24,243 nucleotides of DNA from a virus: positions 1-24,243 of the IMG/VR virus record IMGVR_UViG_3300034190_000334, one strand, 5' to 3'. Positions 8,619 to 15,303 of this stretch are shown piece by piece. Each line of letters starts with the position of its first letter. The first letter of the stretch is position 1. The position numbers were made by a program, and so were the translations under genes. Below the pieces are notes generated by a model, which was not told the origin of the DNA, did no database searches, and was given only the letters and a program-made list of their open reading frames with translations.

Positions 8619-9878
8619 ATGGCAAAACACAATATAAACAAGTACAGACAACCTAAGACTGCTAAGAAGCAAGGAAAGGTTCACGTAGTAAACTTCTCAT
8701 CTTATACAAGACCTGAAGTTGTAGAAGTACAAAACAGGGATTGGATAGAGTATGGAGATGACAATGATTACTTCGGTTACTTGATTGACAGATACAACGG
8801 CTCTCCTACTAATAACGCTGCGATTAATGGTATTGCAGATATGATTTATGGCAAGGGATTGGATGCAGTTGATGGAGATAGTAAGCCTGAGCAGTATGCT
8901 GAGATGAAGTCTTTATTCTCTAAGAAGTGCCTAAAAAGTGTTTGCTACGATTACAAGATGATGGGTAACGCTGCGTTTCAAGTTATCTATTCTAAAGATA
9001 GAACTCGTATTGCTCAAGTAGAGCATATTCCTGTTCAGTCATTAAGAGCAGAGAAGGCTGATGAAAAAGGAAACATAAAAGGTTACTACTACTCTAACGA
9101 TTGGTCAGAGGTTAGTAACTCAAGAAAGAACGTAAAGAGAATACCTGCATTTGGTTTCTCAAAAGAAAATATAGAGATAGTTTATATCAAGCCTTATAAG
9201 GCAGGTTACTTTTACTATTCTCCTGTTGATTATCAAGGAGGGATTCAGTACGCTGAGTTAGAGGAAGAGATTGCAAACTACCACATCAACAATATTCAGA
9301 ATGGTTTAGCTCCAAGTATGCTTATTAACTTCAACAACGGAGTGCCTTCTGATGAAGAGAGAACTGCTATCGAGCAAAGAATATACGACAAGTTCTCAGG
9401 GTCAAGTAATGCAGGGCGATTTATATTAGCCTTTAATGATTCTAAAGAGTTGTCGGCAAGTATAGAGCCAGTACAATTAAGCGATGCACACCAACAATAC
9501 CAATTCCTATCGGATGAGAGTATGAGAAAAGTTATGGTTTCCCATCGAATTGTATCTCCTATGCTTGTAGGAATTAAGGATTCTTCAGGTCTTGGAAACA
9601 ACGCAGAAGAACTACAAACGGCATCTGTCCTTATGGATAACACAGTAATCAGACCTTTACAGGTAACTATCTTAGATGAGATTGAGGAGATTCTTCAATT
9701 TAATGGCATAGACTTAGACATCTATTTTAAGACGTTACAACCGCTTGAATTTACTGATTTGACTAACGCTATTAGCGAGGCAGAGATAGAGAAGGAAACA
9801 GGTGTTAAAAAGGATTCTGAGGTAGATACAGAACAAGAAGCTCCGATAGAAGAAGAACCAACATCTCAAACAGAATAA
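8619..9878 (+). CDS. portal protein
   Basis: This 419-residue protein has the layout of phage portals of the SPP1/HK97 type. An N-terminal region includes DWIEYGDDNDYFGYLIDRYN, then SPTNNAAINGIADMIYGKGL. A clip/wing region with HIPVQSLRAEK follows, and a helical crown region holds GGIQYAELEEEIANYHINNI and later SDESMRKVMVSHRIVSPMLVG, typical of portals that bind the tail side. The acidic C-terminus ends EAPIEEEPTSQTE. Twelve copies would form the DNA channel at one capsid vertex. It is preceded by a 9-base gap and followed four bases later by a connector candidate. Its placement after capsid and tail-tube genes is atypical. Confidence 0.85.
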   Translation: MAKHNINKYRQPKTAKKQGKVHVVNFSSYTRPEVVEVQNRDWIEYGDDNDYFGYLIDRYNGSPTNNAAINGIADMIYGKGLDAVDGDSKPEQYAEMKSLFSKKCLKSVCYDYKMMGNAAFQVIYSKDRTRIAQVEHIPVQSLRAEKADEKGNIKGYYYSNDWSEVSNSRKNVKRIPAFGFSKENIEIVYIKPYKAGYFYYSPVDYQGGIQYAELEEEIANYHINNIQNGLAPSMLINFNNGVPSDEERTAIEQRIYDKFSGSSNAGRFILAFNDSKELSASIEPVQLSDAHQQYQFLSDESMRKVMVSHRIVSPMLVGIKDSSGLGNNAEELQTASVLMDNTVIRPLQVTILDEIEEILQFNGIDLDIYFKTLQPLEFTDLTNAISEAEIEKETGVKKDSEVDTEQEAPIEEEPTSQTE

Positions 9879-9881
9879 GAT

Positions 9882-10388
9882 ATGGCAAAAGCACTATTCA
9901 TAAAGAAGGCTGACTTAGTAAAAAATACGGCTATAAGTGGGAATGTTGATACGGATAAGTTCATTCAGTTTATTCGATTGGCACAAGAAATCCACGTTCA
10001 GAATTACTTAGGTACAGACTTGTACGATAAGATTAGTACTGATATTGTTGCAGGTAATTTAACAGGCAACTACTTAACATTGGTTAATGACTTTATTCAG
10101 CCGATGTTGATTCATTTCTCTATGGCAGAATATCTACCATTTGCATCGTACACTATCGCAAACGGAGGAGTATTTAGAAGCGAGGTTTCTAACGGCTCTA
10201 CCATTAGTAAAGAGGAAGTAGACTTCCTGGTACAGAAAGAAAGAGATTACGCAAACTATTATACTAACAGATTTATCGACTATATGAGCAATAATGCCTC
10301 ATCGTTGTTTCCTGAATATTACAGTAACACAAACGAAGATATTAGTCCTGATAAAGATACAGTATTTCACGGATGGAATTTAGGATAA
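9882..10388 (+). CDS. head-tail connector candidate
   Basis: This 168-residue helical protein directly follows the portal gene, the usual place of head completion proteins. It opens MAKALFIKKADLVKNTAISG and includes IQFIRLAQEIHVQNYLGTDLYDKI, a helix pattern common to gp6-like and DUF6712-type adaptor proteins. Later come FIQPMLIHFSMAEYLPF and a helical C-terminal part (KERDYANYYTNRFIDYMSNN). No enzyme motif is seen. The connector role rests on position and helical content, so the specific family is uncertain. Confidence 0.65.
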   Translation: MAKALFIKKADLVKNTAISGNVDTDKFIQFIRLAQEIHVQNYLGTDLYDKISTDIVAGNLTGNYLTLVNDFIQPMLIHFSMAEYLPFASYTIANGGVFRSEVSNGSTISKEEVDFLVQKERDYANYYTNRFIDYMSNNASSLFPEYYSNTNEDISPDKDTVFHGWNLG

Positions 10389-10492
10389 AAAAACAATACG
10401 AACCAAAGCAAGACAATAAGGAGAAACTTAAAGTCTTTCTAAAAAAGATAGAAAATGGCAAACTCAATCAACTGGGGAAAAATATACGATAG
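10373..10492 (+). CDS. very small overlapping ORF
   Basis: This 39-residue frame overlaps the previous gene by 16 bases and the next by 38 bases, filling the 66 bases between them. The product (MEFRIKKQYEPKQDNKEKLK...) is highly basic and helical. Double overlap and coverage of an otherwise empty gap favour a real gene, but the frame is short enough to be chance. It could instead be leader sequence for the gene at 10455. Confidence 0.4.
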   Translation: MEFRIKKQYEPKQDNKEKLKVFLKKIENGKLNQLGKNIR

Positions 10493-10766
10493 CACTAATT
10501 GGGGTGTTGGGGTAGACAACAATATCTCTTGGGGTATTGTTTACAAAAACTTAGGACTTGAACAATACACTAAAGACTTTCAAACAAGAGTTCTTGCAGA
10601 TGGTGGGGTAATAGAATCTTTGGGTTGTGTGAATGATTTAGTTCCTCCTTTTAGCGATTCATTAGTACCTTCCTTATTAGAAGCTCTCGAAGCACGTTCG
10701 ACATATTTCGAAAACGAACCCTTAACATTTCTTTTGCTTACTAACCTTGAAAACATTGACTTATAA
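10455..10766 (+). CDS. small structural protein with N-terminal WG repeats
   Basis: This 103-residue protein begins with three spaced WG units (SINWGKIYD, STNWGVGVD, NISWGIVYK), which suggests a short repeat forming beta-turns or a trimerisation motif. The rest is mixed helical with several acidic residues and one Cys (Cys58). Its last codons overlap the next gene by one base (TAATGG), indicating coupling with the fibre gene that follows. A fibre-attachment or tail-tip role is inferred from that neighbour. No family was identified with confidence. Confidence 0.65.
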   Translation: MANSINWGKIYDSTNWGVGVDNNISWGIVYKNLGLEQYTKDFQTRVLADGGVIESLGCVNDLVPPFSDSLVPSLLEALEARSTYFENEPLTFLLLTNLENIDL

Positions 10767-11941
10767 TGGCAAACTTATTAGAAAAAGCGAGTATCGTATT
10801 AACACCGACAGGGTATAGTGAAGATGTAATTCATAACGTAAAGCCGAGTGAATCTGATTTTGCGGATATGTCGCTTATTAAGAATGGAACGTGTACAAGA
10901 GTAAATGCACAAGGACTTGTTGAAACAGTAGCATCAGACATCCCAAGAATAGATTATTCAAAAGGAGAGGGTGCTATTTTAGTGGAGCTTGTAGGTACTA
11001 ATCAGCTTAGATACAGTGAAGATCTTACTCAAAGTATTTGGTCAGGTGCAGGTTCGTTTACGAGTTCTGTTACTATGACAGACCCAACAGGTGGTATAAG
11101 TTCGGTTTCCAATATATTTAGATATAGTTCAGGAACAAATGCAGGTAAGTTTCAAGCAGCAGCATCAGCTTCAACAGGACAAGGAGTAGGTCTTTCTGCT
11201 TGGGTTTATAACCCTGATGGTGGCACTCAACAAGTATGGATTGGATATGGGGATATAGCAAGTGGAAACGGAAGTTTTCATAGCGTTATAGGGTATTGGA
11301 AAAGAATACAACACATAACAACAGGAGGTGTAACCCCTACCACATTTTATATAGCACCTGCTGCAAGTTCCAACCTTAGAGTTTGGGGATGCCAATTTGA
11401 AAAAGATAGTGGAGTAGGTAAAGATGGAAAAGTATCAAGCTATATGCCATCTACAAGTGGGACAGGAACAAGGTCGAGAGATAACTATGCTAACGGAGGT
11501 AATTCTGCACTTATTGGACAAACAGAAGGTGTGTTTTTCTTTGAGGGTGCTTCTTTGTACGATGCAATAGCAGGAAGAGGAATGGCTTTATCAGATACAT
11601 CTCCTGCAAACAGAGTTGTACTTTATTTTGATTTTGCATCTCAAAAATTAAGGGGAACTATAAGAGATGGAGGAGGTGCGAATATCGCTATTACAGGAAC
11701 AGTATCAGACCAAACCGCATTCAACAAGGTAGCAATCAAATACAAATCAGGAGATATTGCACTTTGGATAAACGGAACGGAAGTGGCAACATCTACCGCA
11801 ACTTTTTCTTTTACATCTGATTTAAACGAGTTGGCTTTTGACCAAGGAAACGGCTCTTTACATTTAGAGGGATTCATAAAGCAAGTAATAGTATATAAAG
11901 AAATATTATCAGACGCAGAATTGGCTGCACTAACATCATAA
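10766..11941 (+). CDS. lectin-like tail fibre / receptor-binding protein, copy 1
   Basis: This 391-residue protein is one of two tandem paralogs. The N-terminal 85 residues hold CTRVNAQGLVE, PRIDYSK and a NQLRYSEDL motif, a pattern common in phage fibre and head-spike proteins. A carbohydrate-binding-module-like beta domain covers about residues 90-215 and ends VWGCQFEKD. A LamG/concanavalin-like domain follows from about 245 to the end, with the signature YKSGDIALWINGTEVATS and a final FIKQVIVYKEIL strand. It probably binds host surface glycans. Host receptor recognition is inferred from domain type and from placement before lysis genes. Confidence 0.75.
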   Translation: MANLLEKASIVLTPTGYSEDVIHNVKPSESDFADMSLIKNGTCTRVNAQGLVETVASDIPRIDYSKGEGAILVELVGTNQLRYSEDLTQSIWSGAGSFTSSVTMTDPTGGISSVSNIFRYSSGTNAGKFQAAASASTGQGVGLSAWVYNPDGGTQQVWIGYGDIASGNGSFHSVIGYWKRIQHITTGGVTPTTFYIAPAASSNLRVWGCQFEKDSGVGKDGKVSSYMPSTSGTGTRSRDNYANGGNSALIGQTEGVFFFEGASLYDAIAGRGMALSDTSPANRVVLYFDFASQKLRGTIRDGGGANIAITGTVSDQTAFNKVAIKYKSGDIALWINGTEVATSTATFSFTSDLNELAFDQGNGSLHLEGFIKQVIVYKEILSDAELAALTS

Positions 11942-11950
11942 AAACAAATT

Positions 11951-13084
11951 ATGGCATTAAAATATTTATACGTACCGAGTGGGTACAAAGCAGGTAAAAC
12001 CTACGGAGTTTTGCCGAATGCAACAAACGCAGACCTTTCTCTTGTTAGAAGTACAACAGCTACAAGAATCAACGCTGATGGACTTATTAAAACTATGGGG
12101 GCAAATGTACCAAGATTAGACTACACAGATGGGTCTTGTCCTACTTTGCTCACAGAACCCGAAAGCACAAATCTTTTGGAATATAGTGAGGATTTCAGTC
12201 AATGGGACAAAATAAACGGAGGAACAGGAGTTGTCCCTGTGGTGTCCGCAGGATTTTCTGCTCCCGACGGAACACAAGGAGCTTCGAGGGTTGTTTTTGA
12301 CCTAAATGGTGGGACTACGATTTCAGATTTTTCAAGAATAAAAGATACTGTAACGGCTACAACCCCCACAATGAGTATATTTATTAAGTCAAACGACGCA
12401 AATACCCACCAATTAAATTTATCCTATGGAGGTGGAGAATTAGGTTTGGTTACTGCTAAGCCAAACGAATGGTCAAGGGTAGAAGTACAGGCAACATCTT
12501 CGGGTTCATTTGATTATAGGTTGGAGTTAAGGGGTTCTCTCACTACTGATGATTCTGCTGACGTTTTAATATGGGGCGCACAGGCAGAGAACAAGGAATA
12601 CGCAACATCGTATATCCCTACTTCGGGTGCAGCAGAAACACGTGCAGCAGATACAGGAGTTATTTCAGGAGATTTATCTTCTTACATAAATTCATCAGAG
12701 GGTGTTTTAGAGATAAAAGCAAAGGCTTTGTTTAACGGAGGTAATGATTGCAGAATCACGTTGTCCGATGGAACTAACGATGATAGAGTGGGTTTGATTT
12801 GGTTTTCATCTCCAAACAATACTTCGGTTATTGTACAAAAAGATGCGTCAACCGTTGTAAATTCAAACTTAAATATTGACCAAACACTAATGACCACCTT
12901 CAAAATAAAGTGGAAAAGTGGAGATATTCAAGTCAAAGTGAATGGAACAGTTGTTTTAACTGATACAAGTACATTTAGTGGATTAATTCTTGACCAGTTA
13001 AGTTTCAGCAAAGGGACTGAACAATCCTTCTTTGAAGGAAATGTACAATACATTAAAGTTTACGATTCAATAACAGATTTTTAA
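11951..13084 (+). CDS. lectin-like tail fibre / receptor-binding protein, copy 2
   Basis: This 377-residue paralog starts 9 bases after copy 1. It shares the same order of landmarks: TRINADGLIKT, PRLDYTDG, a TNLLEYSEDFSQW motif, a central beta domain ending IWGAQAENKEYATSYIPTSG, and a C-terminal LamG-like domain with WKSGDIQVKVNGTVVLTDTS and a final VQYIKVYDSI strand. The two copies differ clearly in the central domain and loops while keeping the framework, consistent with duplication followed by divergence in binding surfaces. Receptor binding is inferred. It could also be a decoration fibre on the capsid. Confidence 0.75.
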   Translation: MALKYLYVPSGYKAGKTYGVLPNATNADLSLVRSTTATRINADGLIKTMGANVPRLDYTDGSCPTLLTEPESTNLLEYSEDFSQWDKINGGTGVVPVVSAGFSAPDGTQGASRVVFDLNGGTTISDFSRIKDTVTATTPTMSIFIKSNDANTHQLNLSYGGGELGLVTAKPNEWSRVEVQATSSGSFDYRLELRGSLTTDDSADVLIWGAQAENKEYATSYIPTSGAAETRAADTGVISGDLSSYINSSEGVLEIKAKALFNGGNDCRITLSDGTNDDRVGLIWFSSPNNTSVIVQKDASTVVNSNLNIDQTLMTTFKIKWKSGDIQVKVNGTVVLTDTSTFSGLILDQLSFSKGTEQSFFEGNVQYIKVYDSITDF

Positions 13085-13096
13085 TAAATATATATT

Positions 13097-13450
13097 ATGG
13101 CAATATACATAGGAAAGTACGCATTCAATTCAAAAGAACAAGCAATCGACAAAATCGAAGCTTTAGGAGTAGAACAAGACGAAGAAGGAAACGAATACCC
13201 AACGCACAAACACACTGTTGTAGAGTTAGGTTTAGAGGTTCTTGAAGAAGCAGTTTACGAGGAAGGGGAATTGGTTTCTGAAACTGTATTCGGAACTGAT
13301 TACCTTGTTGATGTTCTTTGGCAAGATTTAGAAATAGAAGAAGATGGAAGTGTAGACCACCCTTACGGATGGAAATCTTACTCTGTCGATATTGATTCAG
13401 AAGGCATCCACGGATTCTTAGGACTAAGCTACCAAGACTTAAAGATTTAA
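13097..13450 (+). CDS. small acidic protein of unknown function
   Basis: This 117-residue protein follows the second fibre gene by 12 bases behind an A/T-rich leader. It is rich in Glu and Asp and has aromatic landmarks (YIGKYAFNSKEQAIDKIEALG near the start; HPYGWKSYSVDIDSEGIHGF near the end). Nothing in it suggests an enzyme or a membrane segment. Position between fibres and lysis genes fits a fibre-assembly chaperone or minor virion protein, but I do not recognise the family. Confidence 0.7.
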   Translation: MAIYIGKYAFNSKEQAIDKIEALGVEQDEEGNEYPTHKHTVVELGLEVLEEAVYEEGELVSETVFGTDYLVDVLWQDLEIEEDGSVDHPYGWKSYSVDIDSEGIHGFLGLSYQDLKI

Positions 13451-13454
13451 TACA

Positions 13455-13607
13455 ATGACACAGGATTTGAAAGTGTATGCACTAAGCATCGGAACATTTG
13501 GAATATCAATGAGTAATTTAGACATCATTTTAAAGATTACTTTGATGCTTGTTACTATTGGGTACACAATTCAAAAGTGGGTCATAATGAATAAAAAGAG
13601 TAAATGA
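13455..13607 (+). CDS. small membrane protein, holin candidate
   Basis: This 50-residue protein has a hydrophobic stretch at about residues 5-20 and a stronger one at about 23-41 (LDIILKITLMLVTIGYTIQK), and ends in a basic tail (MNKKSK). That layout is common for small phage holins. Its stop overlaps the ATG of the endolysin gene (ATGA), which ties the two together. The role is inferred from size, topology and coupling. A second, clearer holin-like gene lies at 14235, so this could instead be an antiholin or pinholin. Confidence 0.7.
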   Translation: MTQDLKVYALSIGTFGISMSNLDIILKITLMLVTIGYTIQKWVIMNKKSK

Positions 13608-13975
13608 GATTAACAAAGAACTTTAGTTTGTCAGAGTTTGACTGCAATGATGGTACAGAAATTCCGTCTGAGTTATTGACTAATGTTTTAGAATTAGCAG
13701 AGAATCTACAAGTTCTTAGAGATTTTGTTGGAGTGCCTATTAAAATAAATTCTTCGTACAGAAGTCTTAGTCATAATGCAAAGATTGGTGGGTCAAAGAA
13801 TAGCCAACATTTATTTGCTAAAGCTGCTGACATCGTTGTTGAATCTAAAAGTCCTGAACAAGTAGCAAACATCATAAAGGTTCTTATCTCAGAAGGAAAG
13901 ATGAAACAGGGAGGAATCTCAGCATACAAGACATTCACACATTACGATATTAGAGGGCATAAAGCACGATGGTAA
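13604..13975 (+). CDS. endolysin, peptidase M15 (D-Ala-D-Ala carboxypeptidase-like)
   Basis: This 123-residue protein matches Peptidase_M15_3. It starts with LTKNFSLSEFDC and has SSYRS at about 50-53. The zinc motif is S-Q-H-x6-D (His69, Asp76), and the last ligand is in THYDIRG (His113). Length is normal for this single-domain family, and no signal peptide is present, consistent with holin-dependent release. It would cut peptide cross-links in the cell wall. The gene sits inside a lysis cassette and overlaps both flanking membrane-protein genes. Confidence 0.9.
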   Translation: MRLTKNFSLSEFDCNDGTEIPSELLTNVLELAENLQVLRDFVGVPIKINSSYRSLSHNAKIGGSKNSQHLFAKAADIVVESKSPEQVANIIKVLISEGKMKQGGISAYKTFTHYDIRGHKARW

Positions 13976-14238
13976 ATAAATTCAAAAGCACATTGTTACG
14001 TAGCTTGGTTAAAGAGCAACGTTTAACACCTTTAGAAAGACTTGCCAATAGAGTAGGTTATATGGGGACAGGATTCTTTGTTACTGCTCCACACCTTCTA
14101 CCACAGGATTCGGGAATGGTTGTTTACATACTTGCAGGTTTATTGTCATTGCCTCAAGTACTGGTAGCAAAGCAATGGAACTTAGTCATTGTGAATTTAA
14201 ACGTAATGATGGCATACTTAATACTATTAGTAAAATGA
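13969..14238 (+). CDS. lysis-cassette membrane protein
   Basis: This 89-residue protein has a basic N-terminus of about 28 residues followed by hydrophobic segments at about 29-45, 49-66 and 70-88, suggesting two or three membrane helices. It overlaps the endolysin gene by 7 bases, and its TGA overlaps the next ATG. Such a protein in this place may be a holin partner or antiholin. I do not recognise a family, and function is inferred from neighbours. Confidence 0.75.
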   Translation: MVNKFKSTLLRSLVKEQRLTPLERLANRVGYMGTGFFVTAPHLLPQDSGMVVYILAGLLSLPQVLVAKQWNLVIVNLNVMMAYLILLVK

Positions 14239-14624
14239 GTTGGATAAGCAAACTTTTAGGAACAGGCACAAAAGGAATTGGAGATTTAGCGAAGGATATT
14301 CGTGAAGCTCTCAAGGGGAAAGAACTTGATCCTAACAAACAACTTGAAACTGCCGAAAGACTTGTAGCTCTACAAGCTAAGATAAACGAAACAGAGGCAG
14401 GTCATAGAACGATCTTCGTTGCAGGATGGCGACCTTTTATAGGTTGGGTTATTGGTGCTGCCTTACTTTACAACTTTATACTACGTGACTTAATAATATT
14501 TGCACATCCTTCCTGGTCTGATCTACCTGCACTTCAAATGGATGAGTTATTCACTATTCTATTCGGTATGCTTGGCTTAGGAGGTATGAGAACTTGGGAA
14601 AAGAAGCAGGGATTAACTAAGTAA
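14235..14624 (+). CDS. 3-TM holin-like protein
   Basis: The ATG at 14235 (overlapping the previous TGA) gives 129 residues. An upstream in-frame ATG at 14175 lies within the preceding gene and is rejected. The N-terminal 55 residues are amphipathic and charged. Then comes AGWRPFIGWVIGAALLYNFI at about 63-82, a hallmark of the 3-TM holin superfamily found in gene-transfer agents and phages. A further membrane segment near 104-120 (LFTILFGMLGLGGMRT) and a short basic tail follow. It would form inner-membrane lesions that release the endolysin. It is the last gene of the late block before a 500-base regulatory region. Confidence 0.85.
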   Translation: MSWISKLLGTGTKGIGDLAKDIREALKGKELDPNKQLETAERLVALQAKINETEAGHRTIFVAGWRPFIGWVIGAALLYNFILRDLIIFAHPSWSDLPALQMDELFTILFGMLGLGGMRTWEKKQGLTK

Positions 14625-14660
14625 TTAACGACATTGTTAATAAAGTCTTAAATAAGGGTA

Positions 14661-14691
14661 TTGACTTTTGCCTACTCGTACTGTACCTTTG
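14661..14691 (+). promoter_or_regulatory. Bacteroidetes-type promoter
   Basis: TTG at 14661-14663 is separated by exactly 20 bases from TACCTTTG at 14684-14691, matching the TTG-N20-TAnnTTTG consensus. Transcription would begin near 14695, into the TCACGA repeat cluster, with no protein gene for about 440 bases. Confidence 0.7.
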
Positions 14692-14706
14692 CTACACAGG
14701 AATACT

Positions 14707-14770
14707 TCACGACACATACACATCACGAGTTAATGGAATCCAATATCACGACACTATATCGTGTTATGAT
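14707..14770. repeat. TCACGA repeat cluster with a dyad
   Basis: TCACGA occurs at 14707, 14723 and 14746; the first and third extend to the 9-base direct repeat TCACGACAC. An inverted CACGA complement (TCGTG) follows at 14759. The last two lie in a 26-base imperfect dyad at 14745-14770 with 10 of 13 matching pairs. The cluster starts about 12 bases downstream of the predicted start site near 14695, a plausible operator or origin-binding array; function is inferred. Confidence 0.6.
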
Positions 14771-14785
14771 TGTGCCAATAAAAAA

Positions 14786-14813
14786 TAAAAACAATATATT
14801 GTAGTTTTTTTTT
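14786..14813 (+). terminator. weak terminator candidate
   Basis: The perfect 12-base palindrome ACAATATATTGT (14791-14802) is flanked by an A tract and followed at 14805-14813 by nine T. The stem is A/T-only and has almost no loop, so termination strength is doubtful. It would end a transcript of about 115 bases from the promoter at 14661. Confidence 0.4.
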
Positions 14814-14845
14814 GCTTTTCATTAGGCATACTCTGCATAATTCCT

Positions 14846-14853
14846 TATATTTG
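14846..14853 (+). promoter_or_regulatory. promoter -7 element for the structured RNA
   Basis: TATATTTG is a perfect TAnnTTTG -7 element. The -33 position at N20 reads TAG rather than TTG, so this is weaker than the other two promoters and might need an activator. The predicted start is near 14857, just before the stem-loop chain. Confidence 0.55.
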
Positions 14854-14856
14854 TAA

Positions 14857-15068
14857 CATAACCGAGTGTTGGTTAATTTTTTACTTTGTGAGATGGTTAT
14901 CGTCTGTAATGGACACCATCTGTTACTCAGATATACTACAAACTACAATGAGTAGTATATCAACAAGATTGCAAGATATTGAACCATCTTGCAGTCACTA
15001 AGTTTTCACTTTGTTTGTTTGTTTTAATTGTAAAATTTGCCAGTAATTCATTTTATTGGCATTTTTTT
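14857..15068 (+). ncRNA. candidate structured small RNA, about 210 nt
   Basis: Between a TAnnTTTG promoter and a strong terminator lies a chain of stem-loops read directly from the sequence. SL1 14859-14875: TAACC/GGTTA, followed by six T. SL2 14891-14921: AGATGGT/ACCATCT plus an inner GTC/GAC. SL3 14930-14961: perfect 10-base arms GATATACTAC/GTAGTATATC, 12-base loop. SL4 14967-14996: GATTGCAAGAT/ATCTTGCAGTC, 11 pairs with one G-T, 8-base loop. The terminator hairpin is at 15038. The arm AGATGGT can also pair with a second ACCATCT at 14983-14989 inside SL4, giving mutually exclusive folds. No ORF or known RNA family was recognised. Confidence 0.6.
15038..15068 (+). terminator. strong intrinsic terminator
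   Basis: TGCCAGTAA pairs with TTATTGGCA (nine pairs, one G-T) around a six-base loop and is followed by seven consecutive T after the final A. It lies just upstream of the early promoter at 15079, so it insulates that operon from upstream transcription. Confidence 0.85.
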
Positions 15069-15078
15069 ATCTTTTATG

Positions 15079-15109
15079 TTGCATATGACAACAATATTAA
15101 CTATCTTTG
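15079..15109 (+). promoter_or_regulatory. promoter of the replication operon
   Basis: TTG at 15079-15081, 20 bases, then TATCTTTG at 15102-15109: a full match to the Bacteroidetes consensus. The predicted start is near 15113, about 26 bases before the first ATG. An AGGAGG at 15112-15117 coincides with the start site and is too far from the ATG to act as a ribosome site. Confidence 0.85.
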
Positions 15110-15138
15110 TCAGGAGGAAACATTTAAACAGATATATT

Positions 15139-15300
15139 ATGAACGAAGATTTATTAAAAATGCAGTCAGAAATGATTGAAGATCTAAGGAAGATGGTCAA
15201 AGACCAAGAGCTTGAGATAAAATATTTAGTTAACACCAAATTTTACTTAGAATCACAAGTACGAATATTACAAAAGAAAAATAATAATCTTAATTATTAA
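15139..15300 (+). CDS. small coiled-coil protein
   Basis: This 53-residue protein is the first gene after the early promoter. The ATG at 15139 is chosen because a longer in-frame version from 15037 would include the terminator and promoter. The sequence is one long charged helix with heptad-like Leu/Ile/Met spacing (LLKMQSEMIEDLRKMVKDQE, then LEIKYLV, then YLESQVRILQK). It ends three bases before the ERF gene. First-gene position suggests an early host-interaction or regulatory role; this is inference, and no family was recognised. Confidence 0.7.
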   Translation: MNEDLLKMQSEMIEDLRKMVKDQELEIKYLVNTKFYLESQVRILQKKNNNLNY

Positions 15301-15303
15301 ACT

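Larger units (their letters stand above)
14625..15138. other. signal-rich region without protein genes between late and early genes
   Basis: No convincing coding frame lies between the holin-like stop and the ATG at 15139. A small ATG-initiated frame around 14979 and an upstream extension at 15037 cross the terminator and promoter and are rejected. The region holds three TAnnTTTG sites, repeats of TCACGA, a long A/T-rich palindrome with a T tract, a chain of stem-loops and a strong terminator, each listed separately. It also has features expected of an origin or packaging site, but none is proven. Confidence 0.8.

Noticed and set aside
11641-11988. - strand ORF between the two fibre genes
   Set aside because: It is a shadow of the fibre coding sequence and has no recognisable domain.
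14707-14770. CRISPR-like array
   Set aside because: Repeat units are only 6-9 bases, spacing is irregular, and no cas-like gene is near.
15112-15117. AGGAGG as a ribosome-binding site
   Set aside because: It coincides with the predicted transcription start and is over 20 bases from the ATG. Other genes here lack such sites.
15037-15138. Upstream in-frame extension of the small coiled-coil gene
   Set aside because: It crosses a strong terminator and the full-consensus promoter, and the added residues are hydrophobic unlike the rest.
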